The position numbers were made by a program, and so were the translations under genes. Positions 46,401-54,630 of a stretch of 64,000 nucleotides of DNA are shown here, piece by piece (the stretch's first letter is position 1; every line of letters starts with the position of its first letter). Under the pieces are notes generated by a model. That model searched no databases and was not told the DNA's origin. It worked only from the letters and a program-made list of their open reading frames with translations. Source of the DNA: Plecoglossus altivelis (lineage: Eukaryota > Chordata > Actinopteri > Osmeriformes > Plecoglossidae); contig BROE01000006.1 in assembly GCA_036571765.1 (NCBI GenBank), positions 15,422,868-15,486,867 of the forward strand, given 5' to 3'.

Positions 46401-49372
46401 CGCCTCCGCTCCTCTCTCTCGTCTCTCCTCTCCTCCTCCTTCCTCCTCTTCTCTCTCTCTCACACACACCCACACACGCCACACACACACAGTACATAGA
46501 GTGGTGGAATTCTTTATGGACCCTCAAAAGAGATCTGCATTGACAGTCTTGCACTATCCATCACTTTGAATGGGTGCGGGTGTGCGTCTCTCTGGTCTAA
46601 CCCAGTTCCTCTCCTTCTGTATCTGTGTGAGTGTTTCAAAGGAGATGTCCGAAGAGGGAAGGGTAAATGATTTCTCAACGTGACCAATATGCTGGTCCTG
46701 GACAATGTTCCGACAACGTGAAGACTCCAGAGCACCACAACTCACACACACACCACACAAACAAATGATCACAACCCAGCAATCAACAATTATCGCTGCT
46801 GTCGTGAGAGGCAGTACGAAGGACGGAAAGAGGGCAAGGAGGAAGATGGGATACGGGGTAGAGGAGGAGAAAAGAAGGGGCGGAAGGAGGAGAGGGGATG
46901 GGTTAGGAGGGAAGGAGGGAGGAGAGGGGATGGAGCAGGAGGGGAGGAGAGAGAAGGGGGAAGGAGGAGAGGGGATGGGGTAGGAGGGGAGGAGAGGGAG
47001 GGGGGAAGGAGGAGAGGGGGCATGAGGGGAGGAGAGAGAAGGGGGGAAGGAGAAGAGGGGGCAGGAGGGGAGGAAAGAGAATGGGGGACAGGAGGAGAGG
47101 GGGAGGGAGGACAGGAGAGGGGGAAGGAGGAGAGAGGACAGGAGAAGACATAAACTAAAGGTCAGTGAAACAGAATCTCCAGGACCTCCTCCTCGTCTTG
47201 GTCGCTACAGCCTTCGACACGCCACTTACACACCACAGCTGAACACGCGACCTGTCATGGGCCCAATGCAGCCCCGCTATGTCACAGAGGGAGATCGTCT
47301 ATGAAGACCATTTACTGCGGGAATTCACACAGTACGGACCTGCCGAGATGGACGGAGAGGATGGGGAGGTGGGCGGAAGAAGAGGAAAAGGAGGGAGGGA
47401 GAGGGTTCAACAGGGAGGAGTCACAAGGGAGAGAGGTAGAGAAAGAATGAGAGAGTGAGAGGAGAGTTGGATGGAAAGGGAGAGAAGACGAGAGAGTGCA
47501 AGAGAGAAACAGAGAGAGAAAGAGAGAGGAGGGGGGCTAGAATGACTTCTGTCCAGGTTGTACAGAGGACCCAAGGTGTCCCTAAAGCCTTTCAGCACCA
47601 ACACAGACCAGAATGCATCATTCACAGCCCAGACATCACTGTCTCACCTATGTCATTCTTCATCCCTCTCTGCTCTCTCTCTGTTGTTCCCTTCCCTCCT
47701 TTACTCTCTCTCTCTGGGTGACAGGACTTCAGAAGTCCAGCCCTCTCAGAACTGCTCATTAAAAACCAGCGACAAAAGAACAGGACGTCCTCATGTTCTG
47801 ATCAAGGCAGGTGGGCCTTTCAATCAATACCTCCCACCTCACTCAGGGCTTTCTGTTTTGATGGAGTGCTATCTTCACAGGGGGGGAGAGGGGGAATGGG
47901 GAGGAGAAAGGAACGGGGAGGGGAGGAGAGCAAAGGAGATGAGAGGAGGAGGGGATTGCATTGTATTCTCTATTTTTTTTCTCCCTCTTCTTTCTCTCTC
48001 TGGCCTCTGCAAAAGGATATCCTGTACGCTTTGACCGGTGGCCTGGTGTTGCTGCCTTGACAATCTACCTGGCTGGACCACAGAGCAGTGTGTGTTGAAA
48101 CACCTATTCCTGTTCACACAAGGCTGGCACACAAACACACACATGAACAGGATGGCATCAGAGGACCAAGTTGCAGCACATACACATCGGAAATGTCAAA
48201 CAACATGCAACCAAATTAACTGCAGGGGAGCAAATCGTTAAATGTGCAATAGATCGTTCTATCTCCACCAAAACCTCCCATTTCTCTTATGGCAAATCCA
48301 TGCTCCAGCCTTCTGCTGCTCACAAACATGTGCGCGCGCACACGCACACGCACACACACACAATAGGTTCCACCCTCCCATTTGCCCCAATCTCAGCTGA
48401 CAGCTTGACACAGACTGAGAATGTGAGCAGCTAGCTAGGGCTATCCACGGCCAGCTGGTAAACTGGAATATGCACCATAAACCACACACACGTCGCGGAG
48501 ATGCAACTCTCGATAGTGAAGTGGGCCCCACCCGGGGGTGTTAAAGATGTATTTGTCAGCAAGCAAGCCAGATAGGAGAGCTAGAGAGCTAGAGAGAGAG
48601 CTAGAGAGAGAGAGCTAGAGAGCTAGAGAGAGAGCTAGAGAGCGAGAGAGCGAGAGAGCGACACAGTGCAACAGGCAGACAAGACATGTTCAACTGAGCA
48701 CCACCAACCTTGTAGACTTGTCCATAGGTGCCGTTTCCCACCACCTCCACCAGTTCAAAGATACCTGCAGGGTCCTAGCAATTGCCACATAATTACATTA
48801 GTACCTTAACTATCATGATCCCATTGGAGAAATATCATCGTAAAACTTAAATTCAAACTGTAGAACGTACCGTTCTAGTTTGTACTTATTATCCATTAAC
48901 AGTTAAACGTCTTAACTCTTAACATTTGTATATCATGACATCACAAAACGTTAGCGTATTTCTCAGCGCACACAGGATTTTAGTTCAGGGTTCTAAAAAA
49001 AAAAGTTTACATAGTGGGTATGATGCCAATTTTTTACGGTTGTTAAACAGATGCTTGTTGATGTTTTGTAATACCATTCAAAAGCTAGAGAAACTAGGTC
49101 AATAGAAGAAGTCCAATAAGACGATCATATGGTAAAATATTCACAGAAAACTAAACATCGACTCCGTCATGACTTGACGTGCAAGGCTTTTAGTTGTTTT
49201 TAAGCTACTCTTCCAGTGACCAACAGATTTACTTTGTTCTCCACATCTGTTGTTGCGCCTATGTTTACTGAACAACCCGCATTTCAATTAATTAGGTAAG
49301 AACCTCTTTGCTCACCCTCAAAGAAGCGAGGTCAATATTGTCCAAACTTCGCGTTGTGCCGTCTCTCGCCAT
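13139..49372 (-). CDS. nrk: Germinal-centre-IV Ser/Thr kinase, MAP4K4-like sequence in the NRK position
   Basis: STE20-type kinases of this family act in JNK and Hippo-type signalling and in cytoskeletal and adhesion control. 32 exons join with consistent phases into 1,249 residues (MAP4K4 is about 1,240-1,270). Kinase domain about 25-289: GNGTYG loop at 32-37, AIK lysine K54, HRDIKGQN with D153, DFG at 171-173, GTPYWMAPE activation segment. Then an acidic [13 protein letters not shown] stretch (about 320), a short Arg/Gln-rich coil (about 350-455), a disordered Pro/Ser linker containing PPKVPERTTS and TTFIDPRLL, and a CNH domain from about 910 to the C-terminus [28 protein letters not shown] and [16 protein letters not shown] fit MAP4K4 better than TNIK or MINK1. 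The gene directly upstream is IL1RAPL2-like, as NRK is in human, so I lean to nrk. The family call is near certain; the ortholog call is inference, with map4k4 the alternative. Confidence 0.9.
13310..13449 (-). CDS. nrk: Kinase exon 31 (CNH)
   Basis: [20 protein letters not shown], then [20 protein letters not shown], then CERNDK. Confidence 0.97.
13440..13670. repeat. Purine-rich (GA/GGGA) tract
   Basis: Low-complexity GA-rich stretch in the intron next to kinase exon 31. Long open frames across it on both strands are composition artefacts. Confidence 0.9.
14155..14522. repeat. Pyrimidine-rich tract with ~55-bp subrepeats
   Basis: Plus-strand CT-rich array in which CCTTCCTCTCTTTCCCCTTT and following blocks recur about every 55 bases. 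It lies in the intron between kinase exons 30 and 31. Confidence 0.85.
14743..14902 (-). CDS. nrk: Kinase exon 30 (CNH)
   Basis: [20 protein letters not shown], then [20 protein letters not shown], then [13 protein letters not shown]. Confidence 0.97.
15310..15485. repeat. CAGCCTCA-type degenerate array
   Basis: Imperfect repeats of CAGCCTCA and CAGCCTTCAGCCTCAA over about 170 bases, intronic. Confidence 0.75.
15690..15745. repeat. (GA)n microsatellite
   Basis: Long GA run followed by two GATGGGAAGAGAGAGA units, intronic. Confidence 0.95.
17401..17550 (-). CDS. nrk: Kinase exon 29 (CNH)
   Basis: [20 protein letters not shown], then [20 protein letters not shown], then [10 protein letters not shown]. 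The acceptor TAG|TCG sits at the end of a (UG)n run with almost no pyrimidine tract. A nearer CCACAG would drop SFGSLPQ. Confidence 0.93.
17551..17580. repeat. (CA)n, UG repeat in the transcript, touching the exon 29 acceptor
   Basis: In the minus-strand transcript this is a (UG)n tract ending directly in the UAG used as the acceptor. Confidence 0.9.
18207..18307 (-). CDS. nrk: Kinase exon 28 (CNH)
   Basis: [20 protein letters not shown], then [13 protein letters not shown]; phase 1 to 0. Confidence 0.97.
18976..19110 (-). CDS. nrk: Kinase exon 27 (CNH)
   Basis: [20 protein letters not shown], then [20 protein letters not shown], then HYKV. Confidence 0.96.
19325..19560. repeat. GTGTCTGTGTCTGCAT-type minisatellite
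   Basis: About 230 bases of TGTGTCTG, TGCATGTGTC and variants, beginning immediately downstream (minus strand) of the exon 26 donor. Confidence 0.9.
19564..19707 (-). CDS. nrk: Kinase exon 26 (CNH)
   Basis: [20 protein letters not shown], then [20 protein letters not shown], then NVLITISG. The donor GTCCAC is weak; the acceptor lies beyond a (UG)n tract. Confidence 0.96.
20212..20367 (-). CDS. nrk: Kinase exon 25 (entry to CNH domain)
   Basis: [20 protein letters not shown], then [20 protein letters not shown]; phase 1 to 1. Nearly identical to vertebrate MAP4K4. Confidence 0.96.
20489..20606 (-). CDS. nrk: Kinase exon 24
   Basis: [20 protein letters not shown], then [32 protein letters not shown] is the MAP4K4 form of this segment; TNIK has FVDPRVY. 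Confidence 0.92.
20762..20917 (-). CDS. nrk: Kinase exon 23 (linker)
   Basis: 52 codons with [18 protein letters not shown], resembling INLPDLVQQSHSP of TNIK. The acceptor is a TAGCAG tandem, so one extra Gln (end at 20920) is possible. Confidence 0.82.
20935..21068. repeat. (CA)n-rich array
   Basis: CA runs broken by AGGGAC and AGGAAC; a UG-rich tract before the exon 23 acceptor in the transcript. Confidence 0.9.
21585..21675 (-). CDS. nrk: Kinase exon 22 (linker)
   Basis: Phase 2 to 0: [20 protein letters not shown], then [10 protein letters not shown]. The donor GTAGAC is followed by (AC)n. Confidence 0.7.
21690..21912. repeat. GATGAT-type trinucleotide-like array
   Basis: About 220 bases of GATGATGATGG, TAATGATAA and similar, ending in a (CTG)n run at about 21893-21909. 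Intronic. Confidence 0.85.
21960..22066 (-). CDS. nrk: Kinase exon 21 (Ser/acidic linker)
   Basis: [20 protein letters not shown], then [15 protein letters not shown]. It corresponds to DYSSSSEE in MAP4K4/TNIK. The donor AAAAG|GTTCAG is unusual. The acceptor follows a (UG)n tract. Confidence 0.8.
22909..23003 (-). CDS. nrk: Kinase exon 20 (linker)
   Basis: [20 protein letters not shown], then [20 protein letters not shown] recalls ILESPLQR of TNIK. The donor GTCACACACA is weak and runs directly into (AC)n. Confidence 0.75.
23590..23905. repeat. Pyrimidine-rich low-complexity tract
   Basis: CTCC/TCCCT-rich stretch in the intron between kinase exons 19 and 20, with no clear period. Confidence 0.85.
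24545..24609 (-). CDS. nrk: Kinase exon 19 (linker)
   Basis: Phase 2 to 1, [20 protein letters not shown], then S. All frames are open, so the frame was chosen by the phases of exons 18 and 20. A (GA)n lies just beyond the acceptor. Confidence 0.7.
24618..24664. repeat. (GA)n microsatellite
   Basis: Pure GA dinucleotide run just upstream (in transcript terms) of kinase exon 19. Confidence 0.95.
24751..24786. repeat. Perfect inverted repeat, 15-bp arms
   Basis: Arm AGTTATACCCCCCCC (24751-24765), loop TCCCCT, arm GGGGGGGGTATAACT (24772-24786). It lies in the intron between kinase exons 18 and 19. Confidence 0.97.
24967..25034 (-). CDS. nrk: Kinase exon 18 (linker)
   Basis: [20 protein letters not shown], then AS; phase 0 to 2. 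Canonical splice sites (CCCCAG and GTACGC). Confidence 0.85.
25971..26129 (-). CDS. nrk: Kinase exon 17 (Ser/Pro linker)
   Basis: 53 codons with [20 protein letters not shown], ending PSPAERPPK. Its junction with exon 18 recreates PPKVPERTTS, the counterpart of PPKVPQRTTS in TNIK. Confidence 0.85.
26449..26510 (+). mobile_element. Fragment of a teleost interspersed repeat (SINE-like)
   Basis: TTTAGCGGACGCTTTAATCC and the following AAGTGCAT resemble the widespread fish motif around AGCAGACGCTTTTATCCAAA. A second copy is at 30145-30215. Confidence 0.5.
27691..27846 (-). CDS. nrk: Kinase exon 16 (linker)
   Basis: 52 codons: [20 protein letters not shown], then [20 protein letters not shown], then [12 protein letters not shown]. 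Phase 0 to 0; acceptor GGCTTAG, donor GTAGCG. Confidence 0.7.
28263..28505 (-). CDS. nrk: Kinase exon 15 (Gln/Pro-rich linker)
   Basis: 81 codons, rich in Gln, Pro and His, with [20 protein letters not shown] in the middle and [15 protein letters not shown] at the end. Phase 0 to 0, donor GCG|GTAAAG next to a G-run. Predicted disordered. Confidence 0.65.
28679..28741. repeat. (GA)n tract
   Basis: GAGAGA runs broken by GCAAGAGAGCAAGA; intronic. Confidence 0.9.
30145..30215 (+). mobile_element. Fragment of a teleost interspersed repeat (SINE-like)
   Basis: ATTCAGCAGACATTTTCATC, then CAAAGACTTACAAG and AAGTGCAT. Same core as the copy at 26449-26510. Confidence 0.55.
30734..30796 (-). CDS. nrk: Kinase exon 14 (linker)
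   Basis: 21 codons: [20 protein letters not shown] plus Q; phase 0 to 0. A long UG tract lies before the acceptor. Identified by splice sites and phase rather than by similarity. Confidence 0.6.
30815..30873. repeat. (CA)n microsatellite
   Basis: Long CA run; in the transcript a UG tract close to the kinase exon 14 acceptor. Confidence 0.95.
33386..33517 (-). CDS. nrk: Kinase exon 13 (diverged coil segment)
   Basis: 44 codons, phase 0 to 0: [20 protein letters not shown], then [20 protein letters not shown], then DKRQ. Strong donor CAG|GTAAGG. The acceptor region is AACAGCAGCAG, so the start may shift by one or two codons. It replaces the long Glu/Arg coil of MAP4K4. Confidence 0.7.
33838..34042 (-). 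CDS. nrk: Kinase exon 12 (start of coil)
   Basis: [20 protein letters not shown] opens the exon, followed by a Gln/Arg-rich helix to [10 protein letters not shown]; residues 341-409. [17 protein letters not shown] is shared with MAP4K4. Confidence 0.95.
34556..34628 (-). CDS. nrk: Kinase exon 11 (acidic linker)
   Basis: [20 protein letters not shown], then EGEP. The [11 protein letters not shown] motif is a signature of MAP4K4/TNIK/MINK1. Confidence 0.95.
34631..34893. repeat. CAGA/CAGG tetranucleotide array
   Basis: GACAGACAGACAG and GGCAGGCAGGCAG blocks over about 260 bases, starting just beyond the kinase exon 11 acceptor. Confidence 0.95.
35636..35815. repeat. (CA)n with CTCTCACA units
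   Basis: CA runs interspersed with TCACACTCTCTCACACAC; intronic. Confidence 0.9.
36358..36533 (-). CDS. nrk: Kinase exon 10 (end of kinase domain)
   Basis: [20 protein letters not shown], then [20 protein letters not shown], then [18 protein letters not shown]; phase 2 to 1. It is more diverged from MAP4K4 than the preceding exons. Confidence 0.95.
36583..36680. repeat. (GA)n-rich tract
   Basis: GA runs just beyond the kinase exon 10 acceptor, continuing as purine-rich DNA to about 36840. Confidence 0.9.
37345..37423 (-). CDS. nrk: Kinase exon 9
   Basis: [20 protein letters not shown], then KLKSKKW, phase 1 to 2, in the kinase C-lobe. Confidence 0.96.
37875..37929 (-). CDS. nrk: Kinase exon 8
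   Basis: [18 protein letters not shown], residues 214-231. The donor is followed by an (AC)n tract that is complementary to the UG tract before exon 9. Confidence 0.96.
38124..38164. repeat. Perfect inverted repeat, 18-bp arms
   Basis: Arm TTGTGCATTTCCATAACT (38124-38141), loop TAATG, arm AGTTATGGAAATGCACAA (38147-38164). In the intron between kinase exons 7 and 8. Confidence 0.97.
38277..38407 (-). CDS. nrk: Kinase exon 7 (DFG and activation segment)
   Basis: [20 protein letters not shown], then [24 protein letters not shown], to residue 213. It includes DFG (171-173) and APE. Confidence 0.98.
38668..38758 (-). CDS. nrk: Kinase exon 6 (catalytic loop)
   Basis: [20 protein letters not shown], then [10 protein letters not shown], from residue 140. 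D153 is the catalytic base. UG tract before the acceptor. Confidence 0.98.
39285..39395 (-). CDS. nrk: Kinase exon 5 (hinge)
   Basis: Residues 103-139: [20 protein letters not shown], then [17 protein letters not shown]. It contains the hinge MEYC and the GAGS motif. A UG-rich tract abuts the acceptor. Confidence 0.97.
39593..39718 (-). CDS. nrk: Kinase exon 4 (helix C)
   Basis: Residues 61-102: [20 protein letters not shown], then [28 protein letters not shown] matches MAP4K4, whereas TNIK and MINK1 have KQEINML. Confidence 0.97.
42447..42503 (-). CDS. nrk: Kinase exon 3 (catalytic lysine)
   Basis: [19 protein letters not shown], residues 42-60, with the VAIK-type lysine K54. Introns on both sides are large (6.2 kb upstream, 2.7 kb downstream). 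Confidence 0.97.
46840..47150. repeat. GGAGGGGAGGAGAG-type purine minisatellite
   Basis: Units of GGGGGAAGGAGGAGAGGGGA with GCAGGAGGGG or GATGGGG inserts recur over about 300 bases. Confidence 0.88.
48571..48660. repeat. GAGCTAGAGA array
   Basis: GAGCTAGAGAGAGAGCTAGA units, then GCGAGAGA units, close to the kinase exon 2 donor. Confidence 0.9.
48709..48774 (-). CDS. nrk: Kinase exon 2 (glycine loop)
   Basis: [20 protein letters not shown] plus YK, residues 20-41, phase 0 to 0. It carries the ATP-binding G-x-G-x-x-G loop. Acceptor TTGCTAG, donor AAG|GTTGGT. Confidence 0.97.
49316..49372 (-). CDS. nrk: Kinase exon 1 (start codon)
   Basis: Encodes [19 protein letters not shown] (residues 1-19). 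The ATG (49370-49372) has A at -3 and G at +4. The same RSL-D-IDL--LR pattern opens MAP4K4, TNIK and MINK1. Donor AGG|GTGAGC. Confidence 0.92.
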
Positions 49373-49700
49373 TCTAAAACTTCGTCCAACTGCACTTTAG
49401 AAAGTTGACAAGAAGAAGACAAATTTTCACTAAGTAACGTTTCTGCTCCGTGTCAGGCCATACTGTATCTGCCTACGACTCTCCACGAGCGACACAGGAA
49501 ACTTCTCATCCAGCGAAACCCCGGAAAATGCAAAGGAAACCTCGCCCCCCTTTACTGCTCTCCCCAAGAAAAGTAAACCGAAAAAGTTCGCTTTTGAAAT
49601 AACTTTTTCCGCTATCCATGGCAATTCATTCAACTCGAACGATGCGGGTTTATTCGTTATCTGTGTGGTTTTGATGAAGATGATTAATCTATGTCAAGTT
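49373..49700 (-). promoter_or_regulatory. nrk: Presumed 5'UTR and promoter of the kinase gene
   Basis: Located only by its position before exon 1. I see no clear TATA box. A GGGGGGCGAGG element lies near 49540-49550 and CpGs are moderately frequent from about 49430 to 49640. Confidence 0.35.
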
Positions 49701-50004
49701 CAGTTTTAGCGTAAGTGCCAGATTCTCCTAAAACTCATAACACGGACATCTCTACGAGTAGGCAGACAATGTTAAATCTTCGGTCTGCTAAGGAAGACTA
49801 CCTTTGACAAGTTATTGTTCAAGTCACTTTTCTTGTTTGATGGATTATAATTCGTCACACTGACACAACTTGGTTTACCTTCATTTGACACATTCTGAGC
49901 AAATATTGTACATTTCCTGCCCATCTGTTTTATCTGCACTGTGCATGGCTATCTTGACTCTTCAAATTGACTTTGCTGTCCTGAGTGAGTCACTCACATG
50001 TGGA

Positions 50005-50035
<31 letters not shown>

Positions 50036-52227
50036 GCAGGAGGAGCCTGTGCCCCTGGCAGCTGACCTTTGTGAACAGGACCTCTGTCTAAGGCCACAGA
50101 GAAGCTATTCTCCTGCAAGACACACACACTCACACACAAACTCGCGCTCTCACACACTCGCACATCATTTACACTAGTCATCGTCAATGTAGAACCAATT
50201 CTTCGGTAGTGTGGAATCACAGCGCGAAACACTTGGCCTTATCCTTGTGTGTCTGTACATATCAAACAGAAAGTAACATCGCTTTTGTGCGTGTGGAGAG
50301 ACAGTTACCCACGGACAGGAAAAAGACAGGGATTCCTGTGTCGTGGGAGAGAGTTGATGTTCAGTATTCTCATCCAATCCCCCCCACTGCCTCCCAAAGG
50401 CACACACACACACACACAACAATGCATTCCTATGAAAATAAAAACACACTTGTTCCATTCATCTGGGTTGCAGGCAGACTGGGTGATTCTCATGCCCTGG
50501 CAGTCAGCCTCCTGAAGAGAGTGGGTATTGGTGTGGAGAGAAGTGTGTGTTTGTGCGCGCGCATAAGTTAGGAGGATTTGTGTGTGTGTGTGTGTGTCAG
50601 ACGTTAAGCTCTGCCAAATGGGGTTCACCTCGTGCCAGTTACTATCGTCATGCTAACGGCCAACATATGCTGCTGCTGCAGCGCAGGACCTGGAGAAACA
50701 GAACCAGGAGGAGGGCGCTGAGGAAGACAGGAACGAGCGGGACTAAAAGGAGGAGGAGGCTGAGGAAGGGTTTGAAGGAGGGGAGCTGGAGGGATGGAGG
50801 ACAGGAAGTAGAAGAAGGAGGGGAGAAAAGGAAGAAAAGTAGAAGGGAACAAGGAGGCGGAAGGAGAGGAGGAGACAGAGAGCGAACACAACCCAAGCGC
50901 TTCTCCAGAATGTCCTTAAATGACACGGTAATGAGTTGACTGCTCTTAAGACCTAAAGAGTAGGTGAAGGGAGATAAACATATATTCACTCACTGCCCCT
51001 TGGGATGTGAAGCAGATGCATTGGCTGACACCGTACGCTGGAGTACCTGATGGTAAAACCATTTCATGGACAATTTTATCTACACTCAATCAACTATTTT
51101 CTGTTTGAATGCTATTGGTAATAAAGGAACACTCTTGTGGTCTAATGATTGCAAAGTCTGCTCAGAATATAGTGCAATTTGTGGTTCGCAGTTAAGCTAC
51201 AGTGGAGATTTTGGGGTCATTTCTAACAGGAGGAACCTGCCAATGATGAGGGAAATATGATGAAGTCGCAGCTGTATGCATTTCCTGTATGTCTACTAAT
51301 GGCTCTCTCTCCCTTCTCCTAGGGGCTTCAAACCGCCACAGTCTGTTGAAACATATACACTTACACACATGCAAACACAGACACTCACAGCCATGCAAAC
51401 ACACACACACACATCACGAGAACAGCCCGCAGAGAACAATAACAACCTCAGTGTGTGATCATGGGTTGCGATCTATTTTAGTTATATACATAAATGTACA
51501 CACACTAAGACATTCATCTTTATCCGCACTCCATCACGCACACGGTAGTTTTAACAATTGTATGCTATAATAATGATGACGTATATTCTTCTTAAAGTTC
51601 CTAGATGGTTCTAGGCCCACCACAAGGTGGCACCATTGAATGTAAGCAGGAAAGCAATTGGAGGGAGACAGAAAGCATGGAAGAAAGTGAGAGGGTGAAA
51701 GAGGAAGAGAGGTGTAGGGAAAAAGAGGTGGTAGGAAGAGAGAGATGTAGAGAGAGAGAGAGGGAAAGACAGACAGAAAGACAGGCAAAGGGAGAAAGAG
51801 ATGGTAAGGAGAAAACACGAGATGTAGGCAGAAAGAGAGATGGTAGGGGATAGAGAAAAGAAAGCAAAAGATAGATGTAGGGAGAAAGAGATGCTAAGGA
51901 GAGAGAGAACGCCAGAGAGAGGAGGCACAGTGACAGATATTATTGTTGCCGTAAAAATCTAACCAGGAATATGAAATACTCCCAGAATAAATCAAACGGT
52001 AAACAAGGCGTGTGATTTCAACATGATTTAATATACAGCCATTCCAAGGGTCCCATTAAACCATTCACAGGGTTTTCATATCAACAAAACAAAACAAAAA
52101 AGCATATGGACAGTGTGCTGGTGTCTGCAGAGACGGAAGGAGCAGCCAGCCCGACCAGCCATCTACGAGCAGTATGGGGTGGGGGCTGAGAAAGACATGG
52201 ACACATTCATATGGAAAGTTTTCTCTT
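49701..52227. other. Intergenic region between the kinase and the il1rapl2-like gene
   Basis: No exon supported. It holds a (TG)n at about 50004-50032, G-rich and GA-rich DNA at 50700-50890, and a GA-rich tract at 51655-51915. Confidence 0.6.
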
Positions 52228-52239
52228 TTTATTTTTATT
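52228..52239 (-). terminator. il1rapl2: Tandem AATAAA signals
   Basis: The minus strand reads AATAAAAATAAAAAGAG. Candidate distal poly(A) signal for the il1rapl2-like gene. Confidence 0.4.
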
Positions 52240-52379
52240 TTTTAATCATTTTTGACCTTCGGCCATCATCATGGTGATAACCTGATGACGGGAGAATGTC
52301 CAGTTTAGAGCACATGTTCATAAGCATGGTAGTTATTTTCCTGGTGCATCTGCTAGCTGTTACTGTCTTTATTAACACC

Positions 52380-53290
52380 AGCCAGCCAGCTGAAGAATCA
52401 GCATCTAACAGCTAGAGGACAGAGACAGGCAGACAGACAGACAGTTAAGTAGTTAGCTAGCTGACCAGCCAGCCAGCTGAAGTCTTTTGGCTGTGCTAAT
52501 TAACTAACTAGGTAAACACTAACCAGCTAGCTAGCCAGCCAAAACAGCTGAAGAGTTAAGGATACAATGTGACTAACCAGCTAGAAGTCAGCCGGCCAGC
52601 TAACTAGCTAGCCAGCTGGCCAAGCAGTCAGCTAAATACAGCTAGGCAGCCAGACAGCCAACTACAGTTAGGCAGCCAGTCATCTAACTACAGTTAGACA
52701 GCCAGACAGCTCACTCCAGTTAGACAGCCAGACAGCTCACTCCAATTAAACAGCCAGACAGCTCACTCTAGTTAAACAGCCAGATAGCTAACTCACGTTA
52801 GACAGCCGGACAGCTCACTCCAGTTAGACAACCACACAGCTCACTCCAGTTAGACAACCACACAGCTCACTCCAATTAAACAGTCAGACAGCTCACTCTA
52901 GTTAAACAGCCAGATAGCTAACTCACGTTAGACAGCCACACAGCTCACTCCAGTTAGACAGCCACACAGCTAACTCCAGTTAGACAGTCAGACAGCTCAC
53001 TCCAGTTAGACAGCCAGGCAGCTCACTCCAGTTAGACAGCCAGACAGCTCACTCCAGTTAGACAGCCAGACAGCTAACGTCAGTTAGACAGTCAGACAGC
53101 TCACTCCAGTTAGACAGCCAGGCAGCTCACTCCAGTTAGACAGCCAGACAGCTCACTCCAGTTAAACAGCCACACAGCTAACTCCAGTTAGACAGCCAGA
53201 CAGCTAACGTCAGTTAGACAACCACACAGCTCACTCCAGTTAGACAGCCAGACAGCTAACGTCAGTTAGACAGCTCACTAGGTAGCCAGC
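52380..53290. repeat. Minisatellite, 26-bp unit, ~25 copies, with higher-order structure
   Basis: Unit CAGTTAGACAGCCAGACAGC plus TCACTC, clean from about 52620 to 53275. The flank at 52380-52620 is a looser AGCTAGC/CAGCCAGC-rich stretch. Variant blocks recur at 130 bases (52741 and 52871) and 104 bases (52981 and 53085), which are multiples of 26. Confidence 0.95.
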
Positions 53291-54137
53291 CAGCCAACCT
53301 GCCAGACGCTGCATTCTGTACCAGACTGAAAACTTATAATTTCAAGAAAGTATCAGAAGGACAAATGAAAGGTTATGATGAGATGATTCTCCACCAATTT
53401 TGATTTTATTTCTCATCTGGCAGAGAGATGAAGAAAGTGAGCGAGTACCACTCCTGACCCCATTTTCCCTTTCATCCTTTTTTCTTCTCTCATCTCTCCA
53501 TCCTCCATCGCTCTGTTGTGAATCGTTCAGTATTTAGTATTCTCACTTCCATCATCTGTTTCTGCTACATAGCTTACAGAGTTCATCAAAACCTTCAAAA
53601 ATCTGTTTCCACACGCACACACACAAATGCATAATCATACGGAAACATGTTCAGGAAAAGCAGATATTGCTGACAGAGGATGTCAGATGTGTGGGAAGCA
53701 GGGAAGATGTCAGAGTTGAAAAATTATCGATTCCAATAACCTACATTGATTTTAATATAAACTAAAGTAATAACAAGCAGAAATCAGAAGACAGCAACTA
53801 GTCACAGGATTACAACTCAAACAAATATCATTATTATTGTATAAAACATTTCAAATATTTATATCTAACTGGCCTGAAACAAAGACAATACCTTTGTGTA
53901 AATTCAAACGTTATCTTATTTGCTTAAATATACGGTAACATCATTAAAGCTCACAGAGAATGTTCCACCAGTTCTTCCATACATAGTTGTGCTGTGATCT
54001 AGACCAGACAATGTTCCCCCTCTCAACCTCCCAATCACACCTTGGGTCAGAATCGCTCCTTGTGGCTTACCCCATAGACTCACACAGCAGAAAAATCTCA
54101 ACAGGATCTTCATTATGAAATGAATCATACTTATGAT

Positions 54138-54190
54138 TGAATCATCATTGTGAATGAATCATCATTATGAATGAATCATCATTATGAATT
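54138..54190. repeat. 17-bp tandem repeat
   Basis: Three to four copies of GAATGAATCATCATTAT. Confidence 0.85.
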
Positions 54191-54630
54191 AATGAACATC
54201 TATAGAATATATGAAAACTGTACATAGTTACCATGACCTGAAGCTGATAGGCTTTGGTCAGATATTATTGTTGTAACACATCTCCACAAGGGAGAACTCT
54301 TCAAGTAACAAAATATTGTTTTTTTTTGGAGCAACTCCATTTTTTCCCTTTGTAGATTTTATGGCTAAACATAATCAAACAGCGAGAGAAAACAAATCAA
54401 TATGTATTATTTATCTCTAAGGAGATGATTGTTTCTTCATTTCAAAAGTCAGTTCACATCATTCTTCTGTAGAGAATTCTGATTTGGTCAGTCTTTTATT
54501 GTGAAAGTCTGGTCTAATAAGTATCCTTTGTCTTGATGAGTCTCATGCAGATATAAAAACGTCCTGTAGGCAAATCCATGGTTGTGTCCACAAGGTTCAA
54601 AGACACCTGCTGAGTGTATGCAAGATAACA

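Larger units (their letters stand above)
42504..48708 (-). other. nrk: Largest kinase intron (6.2 kb)
   Basis: No exon or gene recognised on either strand. It holds a poly-C run at about 44412-44433, GA-rich DNA at about 44880-45190, a CT-rich tract at about 46310-46460, the purine array at 46840-47150 and a GAGCTAGAGA array at 48571-48660. Confidence 0.7.

Noticed and set aside
48571..48660. GAGCTAGAGA array as a CRISPR-like or regulatory array
   Set aside because: No spacers; a simple GA-derived microsatellite in a vertebrate intron.
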